Assembly (NCBI GenBank): GCA_027257055.1
Contig: JAPVLO010000138.1
Span: 7,006,001 to 7,070,000 of the forward strand
Direction: 5' to 3'
Source: Cephalopachus bancanus
Taxonomy: Eukaryota; Chordata; Mammalia; Primates; Tarsiidae
DNA: 64,000 nucleotides
Numbering within the stretch: position 1 is the stretch's first letter; every line of letters begins with the position of its first letter. The notes beneath the pieces are model-generated. The model was not told the DNA's origin. It was given only the letters and a program-made list of their open reading frames with translations, and ran no database searches. The position numbers were made by a program, and so were the translations under genes. Positions 10,893-24,469 of the stretch are shown here, one piece after another.

Positions 10893-12480
10893 TTTTCTTT
10901 TTTGTTGATTATAATATTTGTACAAATTTAAAAATACACGTGATGTCTTTTACATGCATAGAATGTATAATGATCGAGTCAGGGTATTTAGAGTAACCAT
11001 TACCTAGAGTATTTATCGTTTCTGTGTGTTTGGAACATTTCAAGTTCCTTTTTCTAGCTACATTGAAATATACTATACATTATTAAGTATAGACAACCTA
11101 CTCACTATTGAATATTCACTCTTATTTCTTCTGTATAACTCTATGTGTCTACCCATGAACCAAACTGTCTTTATCCCCCTGCTACCCACACCTTCTTCCT
11201 AACCTCTGATATCTATCACTCTACTCTCTACCTCCATGAGTTCAATTTTTTTTTTTAGCTTCCACAGAACATGCAATATTTGTCTTTCTGTGGATATCTT
11301 ATTTCACTTACCACAACAATATTCAGTTCCAACCATATTGTTACAAATGGCACGATTTCTTTTTTCTTTTTCTTTTTTTTTAGGACCAAATAGTATTTCA
11401 TGATGCATTTTTCTTTATCATTTGTTTGTTGACATTTAAGTTGATTCCATAGTTTTGCTGTTATGTACAGTGCTGCAATATATACGGGTGGTGCAGGCAT
11501 TCCTTTAATACTCTGATTTTCTTTTTTTTTTTTTTGGATAAATATCTAGTAATGGGACTGCTGGATCATATAGTAGCTCGATTTTTAGTTTTTAAAAAAA
11601 TCTCCAGTTTTTTTCCTTCTTTCTTTTCTTTTTTAGTAGTGGTTGTACTACTTTCCGTGTCCCCAAATAATGTATTAGTGTTTCCTTTTTTCTGCATTCT
11701 CGTCAGTTTCTGTTATATTTGTCCTTTTAATATCAGCTGTTCTAACTGGGGCAAGATAAGATTAATTGTGATTTTAACCTGCATTTCCCCTAATGATTAG
11801 TGTATTGAATATTTTTTCATATACCGATTAGCCTTATTTGTCTTCTTTTGATAAATGTTTATTCATATGATTTGCCAAATTCTCAATAAAATTATTTTTT
11901 TTGTTTGTTTTATTTACTGCTGAATTGTTTGAGTTCCTTGTATATTCTGGTTATTAATGCAGAAGAATAGTTTGCAAATTTATTTTTTCCTTTCAGCACA
12001 TTGTCTCTACACTCTTGTTGATTGTTTCTTTTGCTGTGCAGAAACTTTTCAGTTTACTATTGTCCTCTTTGTCTATTGTTGTTTTGTTGCCTGTGCTTTT
12101 GAGGTCTTAGTCATAAAATTTACCTAGACCAGTATCTTCCAGTACTTTTAGAGTTTTGGGTCTTATAGTTAAGTCGTTAGTTCACTTTGAGTTGATTTTT
12201 TTTACGTATGGTGAGAATTAGAGATCCAGTTTCATTTTTCTGCATTCGGATATTCAATCTTCCCAGCACCATTTATTGAAGAGAGTATTTTTTTTAATAT
12301 GTATTCTTGATGACTTTGCAAAAATCATTTGTCTGTAAAAAATATAGATTTATTTCTAGGTTCTCTCTTTTGTTCCATTGGTTTGTGTGCTTATTTAAAT
12401 AACAATATCTTGTTGTTTTTATTACTATAGCCTAGTAACATATTTTGAGTCATTTAATGTAATGCTTTCAACAACTTCTT
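10893..12480 (-). mobile_element. older L1, antisense, 5'-truncated
   Basis: Plus-strand text such as GTTTTGCTGTTATGTACAG, AGTAATGGGACTGCTGGATC, TTTGCTGTGCAGAAACTTTT and CACCATTTATTGAAGAG is the reverse complement of the L1 ORF2 3' half, so the 3' end lies near 10893. Several T-rich expansions and deletions mark it as old. The 88-codon plus-strand frame at 11.5-11.8 kb is antisense L1. Confidence 0.88.
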
Positions 12481-12894
12481 AGTGAGTCCCTGCATGTGAA
12501 ATAAATACCGTCTCACACCTTCTACCCCTGACCCTGACACACAGAGACATGCATGCACATCCTATGGTCTAATAATATGTGACTTCTTTAGTTTAATCTC
12601 ATAGAACTTTTTAATATTATATGTCTATTTTCATGCATTTCCCCATGCTGTTAACACTGGTAAACACATCCCCCAATTTTTCCATGATGATGACTTCTCA
12701 TCATATATCTTTGAGATTTTTTATTTCTATTTAAAGTATTCTGGCATGTTGGAGATATATGCAGTATTTCCATTTACTAAATAATGAATAGCAAGATATG
12801 CAATTTTATAATGTTTTTTTTTTGAAAGTCATAAGGAGCATAATAGGAAAAGTATTTCAAAGTTAGGTAGAAAAAATATATTCACATACTTTTT
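12481..12894. other. nothing recognised
   Basis: AT-rich intervening sequence. Confidence 0.4.
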
Positions 12895-13060
12895 TAACCC
12901 TTTAGGATATGTGATCTTGAAGAAATTTCTCGATTTGCCTGAATTTCTATGTCCTAATTTGTAAATGTTAAAATATGAAAAAGTAAGTTAGCAAGAATTT
13001 TTAAAATATTGTACTTGAAATCAATAAATGTGTATTCATAATTTTCAAGCATATTAGTTA
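12895..13060 (+). mobile_element. MIR SINE fragment
   Basis: TGTGATCTTGAAGAAATTTC, then TTTCTATGTCCTAATTTGTA, follow the MIR core (TGTGACCTTGGGCAAGTTAC and CAGTTTCCTCATCTGTAAAA) in order and spacing, ending near TCAATAAATG. It is heavily diverged. Confidence 0.65.
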
Positions 13061-13110
13061 AATATTGTAGCACTATTTGTTTTATACACTACTATGAATG
13101 TTCATATAAT

Positions 13111-13418
13111 TTTTTTTTTTTTTTTTGAGTTGGAGTCTCACTCTGTGACCCAGGCTGGAGTACTGTAGTGCAGTGGTATGCTCACGGCCACGAGAGCCTT
13201 GACCTGCTGGGCTCAGGTGATCCTTCCGACCTCAGCTTTCCAAGTAGCTGGACCTACAGGCGCTTGCCACCACGCCCGGCCAGTTTTTTAAATTTATTGT
13301 AGAGACAAGGTCTCATCAAGTTTCCCAGGCTGGTCTTGAACCCCTGGACTCAGGCAATCCTCTCGCCTCGGTCTCCCAAAGTGCCGGGATTACATGCTTG
13401 ATCCACCACACCCAGTCT
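13111..13418 (-). mobile_element. Alu dimer, tarsier-type, antisense
   Basis: Poly-T then GAGTTGGAGTCTCACTCTG, a linker AATTTATTGTAGAGAC and a left-arm head. The target duplication is TGTTCATATAATT against TGTTCACAGAATT. Confidence 0.94.
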
Positions 13419-13432
13419 TGTTCACAGAATTT

Positions 13433-15951
13433 AAAGGATACATTTTCTAGACAAGTCAGAACACAAATGGTCTAATAATCAAAATAAGTTATATATTTTG
13501 GAAGCACAAAATGATTTTGATAATTGACAATTTTAGCAAGCAGATACATTTTAAATGAATGCAATTATAGTATTTGTGAGAATTTGATTTTGTCAATAAA
13601 AATGCCTTTATTTTTATTTTTTGAAGCAAATGGCATGTATTTTTTGTTACTTCAAAGTGAATTAATATTCCATGTTACTAAACAATCAAATTTGTTCTAT
13701 ATATTGCTTATGATAACTTACTCTATATGCTGAATCTGCTATCAGTACATTGGAACACTATGTTGCATAAACACTTATTGTTGTTTCATGCACTTAAGAA
13801 ACTTACACAGTCTTTATAAATGCATTAAATCAAATAAAGCTCAAATTGCAATTTTTTGACTATTGGTCACAACTTAAATTACCTGTATACATATAGTGAA
13901 CCATCCTGAATATCTTAAAATATGCAATGAATTTATTTGTAATTTATCTATAGCATTATTCCAGAATGTGGATTCTAATTAGAAGAAACACAATAAATAC
14001 TTTGTGGTTATCGATTGCAAAGTCATTTAGTTAAATGCGTCTTATGTAATGCTCATTCACATTTTAAATAAAAGTTCAGAGAAAGGTAATTTAGAGTCAA
14101 GAGCATAATTTATATTTGCCACCATCTTTTAACTTCTGTGAGCTTAATTTAAAAGAAATTTCTCTTTGAAAAGATTCCGTATTTTAAAAATCCTTTTTGC
14201 AATATCTAACAAGTGGGAAGAACATTTCTTGGAAAATGGCCAAAGTATTTGTCATTATTCCTACTTGATATCAACACTGACAGGAGAAATAGTCTATACT
14301 CTATATTTATATTCTAGTGGATACCTGATTGAAATATCTGCCAAATATTCCTGCCAAATTACAATCTTATGAGGCCTCAAGGATGACAATTATTTGTTTT
14401 TTGTTAAATTTGTATAATAGAAACTATAATTTTGTATTCAGTTTAATAGCGAAGCAATAAGAAGACAAAACTAAGCTGTATAATTATAATTTATACACAC
14501 AATAATCTTACCAAAAAATTACCAATAATATCTTTTTAAGCACAGTCTCATAGCATAAAATGTTGCCTTGAATTTTTGGAACTACTTATTTGTTATAGAT
14601 AATCATAACTGAGTCTTCAGCTAGTTAATATTGCACAAAGGATAGGAAGGTCATTGTACAGGAGGAAAAATAGCATTTCCCAAGAGTGTTCTAAAAATGT
14701 AACAGCGATATCAGATGGCATTTATGATACATGTACTCTTGCATTCTGCATGGAATAATCACTAAAATTATTTATATTTTGCTATATGAGCTCTAAGCTA
14801 AATAATTTTGCATGAGTGTCTCCTATGATAATCTCTCTACCTCACAAAGCAGGATTAATGTGCATTAGTGACAGTTCAAGATGAATGACACATCAGTTGA
14901 TTCAGTGAGATACTTCTGGTTCAGTCATTATTTGCCTAACAAGATTGAATACTGTGCAGTAAGGATCCATTTCTAGCCAGCAACATTATATTTAAAACAA
15001 TGGGTTCTTTAAATATTTTTGTAAATTATGACTTTTAATTTATCTTGATCCATACCAATACACATCCATAAGTTTTATTGCTTAAAATTTTACCACAATA
15101 ATTATATTTTGTTAAAAGTCATCTACATTAGTCTGTATTTATTCATTAAATGTCTTTTTTGAAGTCCTCTATGCCACTTTTTCCTGGTAGTTTTATTTCA
15201 AAAAACTATACTTTTTCCATTATGACTTGGATTGAAAATAAAATGAAATATTACTCAATCCTTAAAATAATACTTTTCTGGGGAGTAACTTTAAAGTAAA
15301 AAGTGTCCAAAAAAAAAGATACTCATGGATAGCTGGCTATTCAGATGACAGATAAATTGTAATTAGATATATATAATAAAATAAATTTTAAAAGGGAGAT
15401 AGAAAGGAAGAAAACACAATTTACCACAAATTTTATTTTAACTATATTCAATTAGTGGGTAATGGCATGTTATGATGACTTTGATTTTGTTTCTTTTTTC
15501 CCATGTTTGCAAATCAGATACATCATCATCTTTTAAAGTTGTAATTTAAAATAAATTCTACAAAAGAAACTAATAAATATTAGTGCAAAATAAAAAACCA
15601 GGGCATATATTATATGTATTTATCATACTTAAATATGATTGCAATCTCATATAACTTTAAAAAATTATAACATAACAAAAAAACTGTTTACATTGGACGG
15701 TTAAAAATAAACTGGAAATCCTTTTGGTTGGCCTATAGATGAAAACATACTAAAACTATTTACTTATCTGCATATGACAATTACTGTTCATACATGACAA
15801 TTTTTCGACATTTTGCTGCTGAATATGAGGTAGATTTTCTGGTAATATCAAAATAATATAACATGAACACTTCATATATTTTCGAATAAAACTATGCTAT
15901 TTTAGAAAACCTTGGTAATATTTGTTTTTTTGAGGGGGATTATAGGAAATT
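13433..15951. other. AT-rich DNA, nothing recognised
   Basis: About 2.5 kb without a nameable repeat or exon. Short frames at 13.5-13.7 and 14.2-14.4 kb show no family resemblance. Confidence 0.5.
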
Positions 15952-15962
15952 AAGAAAAATGA

Positions 15963-16244
15963 CAGCCGGGCTCGATGGCTCAGCCTGTAAACCCGCGTGC
16001 TTTTGGAGGCTGAGGTGAGTGGATTGCCTGAGCCCTAGAGTTCGAGACCGGCCGGGACAACTTGGCCAGACCTCATCTCTACAATAAATCAAAAAATCAG
16101 CCGGGCGTGGTAGCACGCGCCTGTAGTTCCAGCTACTTGGAAGGCTGAGGCGGAAGGATCGCTGGAGCCCAGCAGGTCGAGGCTGCGGTGGCTGCTACAG
16201 TCACTGCACTCCAGTCTGAGCGACAGAGTGAGACTCCAACTCAA

Positions 16245-16277
<33 letters not shown>

Positions 16278-16280
16278 GAA
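15963..16280 (+). mobile_element. Alu dimer, tarsier-type, full length
   Basis: Begins CAGCCGGGCTC, has the linker ACAATAAATCAAAAAATC and ends GAGACTCCAACTCA with a tail of A then AAAG/AAAAG units. The duplication is AAGAAAAATGA on both sides. Confidence 0.96.
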
Positions 16281-16544
16281 AAGAAAAATGATAAGAGTAA
16301 GTGGCATGAGAATTTAACTTAGTTATGCTCATCAGCTCTTATCATTAGTCTTACATGCCTCTATTTGAAGTTATAAATTGCTATTTTACATAAAATTTGT
16401 TTTGCTATGTTTTAGGAATATGTTAACTTTAGAAATATTTTAACCATATTGTCTGTGATGGAGTGCAGAGAAATACTTCTGAAGATGGTTGTATCTTAAA
16501 GATAAGGGGAACTTGAACAATTATAATACTAAAAGAAAGCGATT

Positions 16545-16714
16545 GACAGTAGTGGGAAACTCAGGGCAGGAGGGTGGGATTGGCAGTTGAGGGAAACTGC
16601 TGGGGGAGGGAGGGGCATACCTCATCAACAAGGGTAGCTGCATAATCAACGTTTGTATGCCTAACCCTGAATTGTACCCCACATCTTTATAAGAAAAAAA
16701 AATGAAAAAAAAGA
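16545..16714 (+). mobile_element. tarsier-type L1, 3' end only
   Basis: G-rich 3' UTR (GGGCAGGAGGGTGGGATTGG; GGGGGAGGGAGGGGCATACC) ending GTACCCCACATCTTTATAAG and an A-rich tail. It matches, base for base in many places, the reverse complement of 60.42-60.56 kb. It is a 5'-truncated insertion of about 150 bp. Confidence 0.9.
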
Positions 16715-19700
16715 TATGGAGATTCTTGTCTAGTGATTTCTCTTCCATATCATACCATGCCCACAGTTAATGGATCAAACCTTGTTGATACTTTGACCCT
16801 TACACTCATGGTCCACATTCCAGTTCACTTGCACTTGTGGCACACAGTTTCTAGGCACTGATCACTTCCCAGCTTCAATTGCTACACCTCTGTTTCTCTA
16901 TTGAAGACTTTCTCACCAGTTAACGTCCCGAAAGTCCCATTTCAAAAAACAAAAGATAGGAATCTATGGATAAATACCCTGGACTTTAGGTTCCTTGACG
17001 GGATAACTACGAGGCACACTCTGTGAGAGACCTCAGTAGGATTCAGTCTAATGTCCACAGCATTAGCCAGCTGGTTGACACGATTTGTCTAGTCTTCCCT
17101 CCGCCCTTGCCTCTTATGCTCATTTCCTCACCTGCTTCCTGAACTCATCTCTCAAATGAACTAAATATACCCAAGTCCCTACCTCAGGAATACCTTCAAG
17201 TGGAGCACAAACTAAGTCAAGAAGTAAAAATTTGTAAACGAATCTCATACCACCATTAGCCTCTGCTATCACACAGTGATTTATCAGCTTCATCGTTCAC
17301 TCAAAGATAGTAATTTGGTAAAGTGATATATTATTATCTGAAGAAAACAATACTAATTTCATCTTTAAAAAATTTTAGGACCTGCTGAGCATATTTTTAA
17401 AAACCAGTTCCACTTCACCCCAGGGCTTTTAGTAAATCATTATGAAGGGGACAATAAAATGTTATATAAGCTCTTAATCATTATATTTTATTGACTATTT
17501 CGTTATTATTTGATATTACATGTGTTTGTGAGGACATCGATTTAAGCATGTTTGCACAATGGTTTTTATGGTGCCTACTAATAAGGTCTACACATCACAT
17601 AAAAATTATTCTAACACCTACTTTAAAGAAGTTAGCAGTTTATGGCTAAGAATGCCAACATAATATCATAAGTGTAAGATCATAATTATTTACAAAATAT
17701 AGAAACATTAAGATATGACTTTTTGTTGAATTTTGAAGAATTGATGTCAGTTATCGGAGATAGCTGGAGAAGGATAAGAAAGGTAACAATGCAAACTGTT
17801 TGTTATATAAAAGTTTTTTAAAAATTCTAAATAATTTCAAAGTATTCATTTTCTACTTGATAAATATCTTACGTTTGTGTATAGTGAACTCATTCCTAAA
17901 ATTGTCTTTTAATTTTAGTGTTATTTCTGAATTTTGGATACCACATTAATTTTGCAATTTTTTTCATATTTTAATACTTTTGTAGAATTTAGATTTTTAT
18001 CATAGCAATTTTTCATTTTATTTTCTGTCCTCTCTAGTCTTCCCAGCCTATTTTAAGTTGGTACAACTTAAAATTTTATTAAACTTATTGTCTCTTTTAT
18101 CTATTCTATCATTAATCACATAAAAAGCTTGTCCCTAGATGGATTGCCAGGTCACCTACCCACCTGGTCCTCAAATCAGCACAAAGGTACTTAAACCAAA
18201 GATACCCTGACACTAATTAGTCAAATTTTGGTTTTTTGGCCTAGAAATAAGAATATTTTAAGGATAAAATGATAATGTCACTGCAATAAAATTAGACCAT
18301 ATTTATGATTTTACATGGTTAATTAAAAAAAAAATTCTGCGAAAGGAATAATCAAAGTATTAAGAAAAATTCTTAAAAAGAAATCAGATATATGTGGTAC
18401 AGCAGCCAGGTTTCAAGGCAACTTTTTTAAGACCATGACCATGACTACAAATAACCATGCCAAATGCCATTTTCCTATTTAAAAATATAAAAACATTGAA
18501 CTAGATGATTTTAAGGTTCTTAGTATCAAAAGTCTCATCAAGTAATCATTGTCTACTCTATGCTTTTAGTCTGGTTATAACAGCCCAAATTCATCCTGAA
18601 AATATCTCAAAGCAAACAGAATTTAGCAAAGAACAACAACGAAAAAATCTATACAATACTATAAAAATGGATATGTTCTGAATGCAACTACAATATTTCA
18701 ACCTGTAGGAAGTATGTACTTTGACTAAAACAAATGTTAAAGTTAATGAAACAATGTCAGTATTCATGCTGTGCTAAAACCCAATGATGCTACATTGACT
18801 GAGAGAATGATGAACATGGCACATTATTATAATATTCATTTTGATGTTAAATTTTCAGTTGAAGTCTTTAAATCAGGTCAGAGACAATTTATGCACACCC
18901 ATGTTTATCTACTCTGTCAGTCATTGTCTCTCCATTTAATGTGTGGCATCCAGTACTTAATTGAGTTTCTAAAAGGGACTAATTAATCATAAAATATGTT
19001 TTAGCCAGGTTTTCTGGTTTAAACTAATTTATGCCATATCTACTTGAAAGCAAAAGATTATACCTGACCGGGAAATGAACTATGCTATTATCTCACTAGA
19101 GTATTGTGTAGTTAGAGTCATTCTCTTGAAACAGCATGGATTTCTTCAAACATAAGTTCATAATTAAAATTTGATTCTGCTTTGCATAGGAACTGTGAAT
19201 GATATCTTAGTGTTTCTTTCTTTGTAAAATAAATCAATTCTAAAATTCATGATTAAGGAACATTTTAAGGATTTTATATTTTTATAAAAGTACATTGTAC
19301 TGATATAATGAGTATTTTTCTTTTAAGGAAAAGAAGTCTGAGATATATATAGAATTGAGTCCATTTTTCCCATTAGATAATTCAGTTATATCCACCTTGC
19401 ATGTGTATGTAAAGGAGGGGTAGGGGGAATTTTCCTTGTTTTTTGCATTTCCTCTGGCATAGAGACATAAATCTGAAGGTGATGAAATTAATTAGTTTAT
19501 TAGCTTAGGGACTGCATAGAAAACTTTAAATTTCAAAACACAGTCGTAACCCTTTTTCTTTGTTCACTTATAAGAAAGACGAAAATGATATTCTTAAGTG
19601 TTAAAAGTTTTAAATGGAAATACTTATTTTGGGCTCTATTTGAAAATTAGTGATTTTTATATTGGTGATTTATATCCAATATAATAAGCTTAACAAATGT

Positions 19701-20339
19701 CAAAATTAAAAAAACAGAGAAAAGAAAAAATGAGTCAACTATATGCTTAGCAGTCAAAATTGGCTACTGTTAACATTTTGTTAAATGCCTTTTCACTAAT
19801 TTCCATGATTTATCTTGAAACTTTATTTATTCTTTTTATAAAGATGATATTATTCTGTTGGTGATATTTTTCAACCTGCTTATGATTAGTAATTTACCAT
19901 AAATATATTCCTTCACCTTAAAACATTTTATTAAGATGACTTTGATGGTTGTAAAATATCTTAAAAAGGGCAATTTGCAATTTTATTTAAGATTTTTTGC
20001 TATATTTTTATATATTTAAAAAAATTCTGTTTATTCTTTACATTGAACAATTAACATAAACTACATCCTTCTGAATTCAACTTTAATATTCATCATGAAT
20101 CCTTTATGTTGAGTTTATAAGAAATATGACTGGGCCAAAAAATAACATGTATCTGATGATTTTGATATATTTGCATTTATTTTTAGAACTTATTTGGGGT
20201 CACTTTGACATTTTATTTTGAGCATTTAATTTATGGGATTCAGCTATGTCATTAATTGCGTAATACCACACTTTCTAAGAAATTAAATCTGCTTTACCTC
20301 TCAATCAAGTGACTATTCAAGGGTCAGTAATATTCTTAA
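16715..20339. other. AT-rich DNA, nothing recognised
   Basis: No gene or repeat assigned over 3.6 kb. The patch at 16.7-17.25 kb is less AT-rich but matches nothing I know. Confidence 0.45.
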
Positions 20340-20645
20340 GAATTAACCACAGTGTTTTGCTTACCATAGTTTTGCAATATATTTTGATTTCAGGAAATGT
20401 GGTACTAGTAGCTTGTTCTTTTTCTCAAGATTGACTTGGCTATTCATTATTTTTTGTGGTTTTGTATGAATTTAAAAATTTTTTATCTATCTATTTCTAT
20501 AAAAGTGACTTTGGGACTCTATTAGAAATTGTTTCAATCTGTAGATCACCTTGGACAACATGGATATTTTACAATGTTTGGAATTTTGAATTTCATAAGT
20601 TTATACTCAGGTTAGAAAACAGAATCTTAAATATTATATGTCTTT
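20340..20645 (-). mobile_element. L1 ORF2 fragment, antisense
   Basis: GTTTTGCAATATATTTTGAT, then TTCTCAAGATTGACTTGGCT and ACCTTGGACAACATGGATAT, are the reverse complement of the ORF2 region that in L1 reads about the reverse-transcriptase C-terminal side. The 94-codon plus-strand frame here is antisense L1. Confidence 0.75.
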
Positions 20646-21829
20646 ACTTCCTTTCAGTCAGAAGGCTAGTGTATTACGTAGACTCTACCAATGTGATGCA
20701 ACCATGCAAGACATCCATGGGAAAAAAAGGCCAGCATTAAATTAATTTTGCCGGTGAAAGCAAAGGCTTCTATCTTTCAGGAGATACTGTGTTCACAAAG
20801 TCAATTCTAAATAAAAGGTGTAATTAATGGACAAAAATTATCTTTTCTGGTATTTAATGGGAAAGAAGCAGTAATGAAAATTTCCACAGGCCGATTCTGA
20901 AGAGGATTTTGGACATTGTTCCTAGAAATTTAAACTGGAATTTGCTTCTCTTGTCTTTATAAGTCTTCTCTTGTCTTTATAAGTCTCTTTTCAATAAGAT
21001 TTATTTCCTTCTTAATTAGAGTCAGCTTTTGTTCTCCTAGCATCTGTAAGCAGAAATACCAAAAAATAAAAATAAAAAAACATTACATTCCTCTCTTTGT
21101 AAATGCTTTTCTACTTGGGAATATTTTATTCTGTCAATTGTCTCTGACTAGTACCTAATTATATTTATGATTACTTTATAAATGCTGAGAGGAATATGGA
21201 GTTCTTATTGCTTAATTGCTTCTGGTAATACTTCAGGGTGGCATAAAATTCAATGTGTAACAGCTTTACTCCCAAAGAAAAATGGACAAGACGGAAAATA
21301 GAATGTAATGATTTAGAAAATATTTTCAGTAGTGAAATTTTAAATGGTTAGGGACAAAATGGTGACAACAGCAAGCTGAAAAGAATGTTCTCATAGTCAT
21401 TATTAAAATCACAGTCTTCTGCTTATACGTTTCTTTCTCAGTCAATATGACATGTTGTCATATATACATACAAATCCACTTGAAATATGCTGAGTACATT
21501 GCTGTCATGCCAATATTTGTTATATCAGTGAAAACAAATCTGTTGAACTTTTCTTCAGAGTTTTTAATTATAAGCACTCCTGTAATCTCAATTTAATGGC
21601 TCATTTACGGTACCAGGTATTTCCAGAATTTGTAAATCTTTGGTATAACACAATTTGTGCGAAAAAGAAGCTTAGAGATTCTGACTACTGTCGATCATAG
21701 TAATTGCATTGTAAAATTGTATAAAACCACTTTGTTTTAGATGTGCAATCCACAGCACTTTATATGTCTTGCAATATTGGAAGATGACAATGAGGTATGG
21801 AGGACCCAAGAAAAACCCCAAAGCAGGGT

Positions 21830-21832
<3 letters not shown>
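20646..21832. other. mostly unrecognised DNA
   Basis: Contains only the short tandem duplication at 20945-20984. Confidence 0.45.
20945..20984. repeat. perfect 20-bp tandem duplication
   Basis: CTTCTCTTGTCTTTATAAGT occurs twice in a row without mismatch. Confidence 0.97.

Positions 21833-21883
<51 letters not shown>
21833..21883. repeat. (CA)n microsatellite
   Basis: About 25 pure AC units. The GT-side frame translating as alternating C and V is an artefact. Confidence 0.98.
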
Positions 21884-21886
<3 letters not shown>

Positions 21887-22254
21887 CAAAACAAGAGCAT
21901 TTTCAGAAAAAAATAAGTTATAACTAAATAAAAAAATGATCTAAATTGGATGTTAACATCATGAAATCTTAATTAAATAAGACAAATTTAGATTTTATAA
22001 TGAAAATCATAGTGCTTTAATGATACAAAATCACATTAATAAGGAGACGCATGTTATATTTATATTTCTCTTTAAAATAAATATTTTTAGCTTAAATCAT
22101 ATACAGTGAGATTAAATGACAGATTAATTTATTGTGAATATCATCAATGATATTCTCTGACTCTGGACAGTAATAACAACTAAATTTAGATCACAGCATT
22201 CTAATATTAAAGGTTGCAGCAGAAAAGGTGTGATCACTCATTAAAACAACTGTG

Positions 22255-22278
22255 TTTTTGTTTTGTTTTGTTTTGTTC
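22255..22278. repeat. (TTTTG)n short tract
   Basis: About four TTTTG units. Confidence 0.85.
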
Positions 22279-22783
22279 TTCCTTTTTTTGACATCAACTT
22301 CTACTGGACTTGAAAATTATAGTTTTTCCTCTTTTTAGGACTGAAAGATGTTCAAATAGATAGTCAGAATGAGGAAAATTAGGCCCTATCTCTAAAAACC
22401 TCAGCACATCAGGAAAAAAAAGTTTAAATGGTAGAAAACCTGAGAATTTGTTCCCCAGTTACATCCACTGCTCTTGAAAAGAACAATTTCAATTTCTGAA
22501 TGTTTGATTTTTAATATGGTACTTTCAAGAGTTTTATATTTTAAATCTTAAATTTAAAACTTGAGATTTAAAACCAAATAACAAAACTAAAAGATTCGGA
22601 TTGGAAGTAATCACAAGTATTTTTTGAAGTAATAAGCTCTAATATAAATTCTCAGAATTTGCGCCAATTTATATTCATGAAATACAGGTTTATGATGAAT
22701 ACAATGGCCAAGAAGTATACAATGGGTGTCTAATCAGGAGAGAAGGAGAAGACAAAGAAAATAGTGGGAATCTGCCTGGGGTT

Positions 22784-23066
22784 GGTTGACTGTGGTGTCT
22801 CATGCCTGTAATCCCTGCACTTTAGGAGATAGAAGTGGGAGGATTGCATGAAGCCAAAAGTGTGAGATCAGCCTGGTCATCATAGCAAGACCGGTTTCTA
22901 CAAAAAAAAAAAATTAACCAGGTGTCTTGGCACGAGCTTGTAATCCTAGCTACTTAGGAGGGTAAAGTGGAAGGATATCTTGAGCCTGGGAGTTCAAGTC
23001 TTCAGTGAGGTATGATTGTGTCACTGATCTCCAGCCTGGGAAACAGAGCAAGGCTGTCTCAAAAAT
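22784..23066 (+). mobile_element. older Alu (AluJ-like), diverged
   Basis: GTAATCCCTGCACTTTAGGAG, an A-rich linker and TCCAGCCTGGGAAACAGAGC place both arms. It lacks the ACAATAAATC linker and CCAACTCA end of the tarsier-type copies, so it is probably from the older primate-wide wave. Its tail runs into a GATA repeat. Confidence 0.88.
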
Positions 23067-23130
23067 ATAGATAGGTAGATAGATAGATAGATAAAGATGA
23101 TAGATATAGACATAGATGACAGATATATAG
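23067..23130. repeat. (GATA)n microsatellite at Alu tail
   Basis: ATAGATAGGTAGATAGATAG followed by degenerate GATA units, probably grown from the Alu A-tail. Confidence 0.92.
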
Positions 23131-23504
23131 GCCATTCTACATGTGTTTAAATATATATGGCATACATATATCATATATATTGGTAAACGTGTGTGTATAT
23201 GCATATAATGCTCTATATAAAAATTTTTAAAAATTGGTAAAATCATCTATACTTCACCATGTAACTGCTGAAGAACATTAAAAGTGAAAACACAATGACA
23301 GCCCTATAACCTACATGTGAAATCACCTTGCAAGTACCATATGCAAATATAGATTGAAGCAGTTATACTACATTGATAGATCAAAAGTACATCTGCGACT
23401 GTTGAGGTGAGTTTTTGAAAACGTAAATAACCCTTGATAAAATCTAAAAACAACAATTACAGACTTATCTGGGTTTTTACTTAATATGATTGCTGCTTTC
23501 TGTT
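23131..23504. other. nothing recognised
   Basis: AT-rich spacer between the GATA tract and MER5A. Confidence 0.4.
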
Positions 23505-23660
23505 TCTTATAAATTGCAGGGAATCTAGCATTGATCAAATGTCAAGAAAACCACCCCAGTTATTATGGTAAACAATCGTCATTTCCCACCTAACACAGTT
23601 TACACAAAAATGTCTAAAATTCCCACTTGGTGTTGATAGAACAATGGTGGAGAACCACTG
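23505..23660 (-). mobile_element. MER5A-like hAT (Charlie) remnant
   Basis: The interval ends GGAGAACCACTG, the reverse complement of the MER5A terminal CAGTGGTTCTCA. Upstream, ATGTCAAGAAAACCACCCCA and AATGTCTAAAATTCCCAC fall in the order expected of the antisense MER5A consensus. No clean 8-bp duplication was identified. Confidence 0.6.
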
Positions 23661-24274
23661 GTTTATAAATAAGTTTTGATGATGACTTCAACGTGTGACC
23701 AAATGTATGCATAATAATAGGTTCATATCCTTTTACTTTAAATTTTAAAGAAAATGAGAAAAACTTTCCAAAGGATATTAAATCATAACCTTCATGCTCT
23801 TATTATATTTTGTTATAAAATAGCCTTTTGATTTGTAAATAAGCCAAATGCAAAGATATTTTAGGCAGGGAAGCATAAAAATTATAGTCATGGCAACAAC
23901 TATTTTACTGAAAACTATTAAAAACGAAGAAGATCGTGGTTACTATAACCCAAGATGACAGAATTCACCAAATCACTCTTGAAAGTGTCTGTTAAAATGT
24001 CACTTATTAAAATGTAATGTTTTCATGGAAGATTGATATGTATTAATTTCAGTCACTTCAGGTGACACAAACAGACAAGTGGAATATGAATTAATCATTG
24101 TGCTTCACAAATCACTTTCATATAAAAACGAAATATGATTTTCCATTCAGAATCGTTTTATATATTTTTAAATATTTTATGTTTGATAAATAGTGATTAA
24201 AACAAAAAGACCTCTTTGGCCTTTCTTGTCAGTAGTGGGGATATTCAAATACCTACACTGACAGTAAATTCTCA
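23661..24274. other. nothing recognised
   Basis: AT-rich sequence with no assignable feature. Confidence 0.4.
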
Positions 24275-24469
24275 CATAACATTATAAATAGGTTCTTGGA
24301 AAGTATGACTTTAAGTCAAAGAACGCATAACAAAATAAATTTTACCACAAGTTAATTGATACGAACAAGATTTATGTGCCTATGGCATATTTGTAGTCAC
24401 AAAATCATCAAACATCCAATTAAAAACCCAAAACACGTCTAATATTGTTGTAAGAGCTTTAAGCTCCAC
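24275..24469. repeat. ancient dispersed repeat, left half, name uncertain
   Basis: GGTTCTTGGAAAGTATGACT, then GTTAATTGATACGAACAAGA and GTAGTCACAAAATCATCAAA read like a widespread old mammalian repeat that I recognise by phrasing but cannot name. The segment at 24.8-25.06 kb may be its other half. Confidence 0.4.

Noticed and set aside
21672..21884. Frames with runs of alternating C-V or H-T residues
   Set aside because: They are translations of the (CA)n microsatellite.
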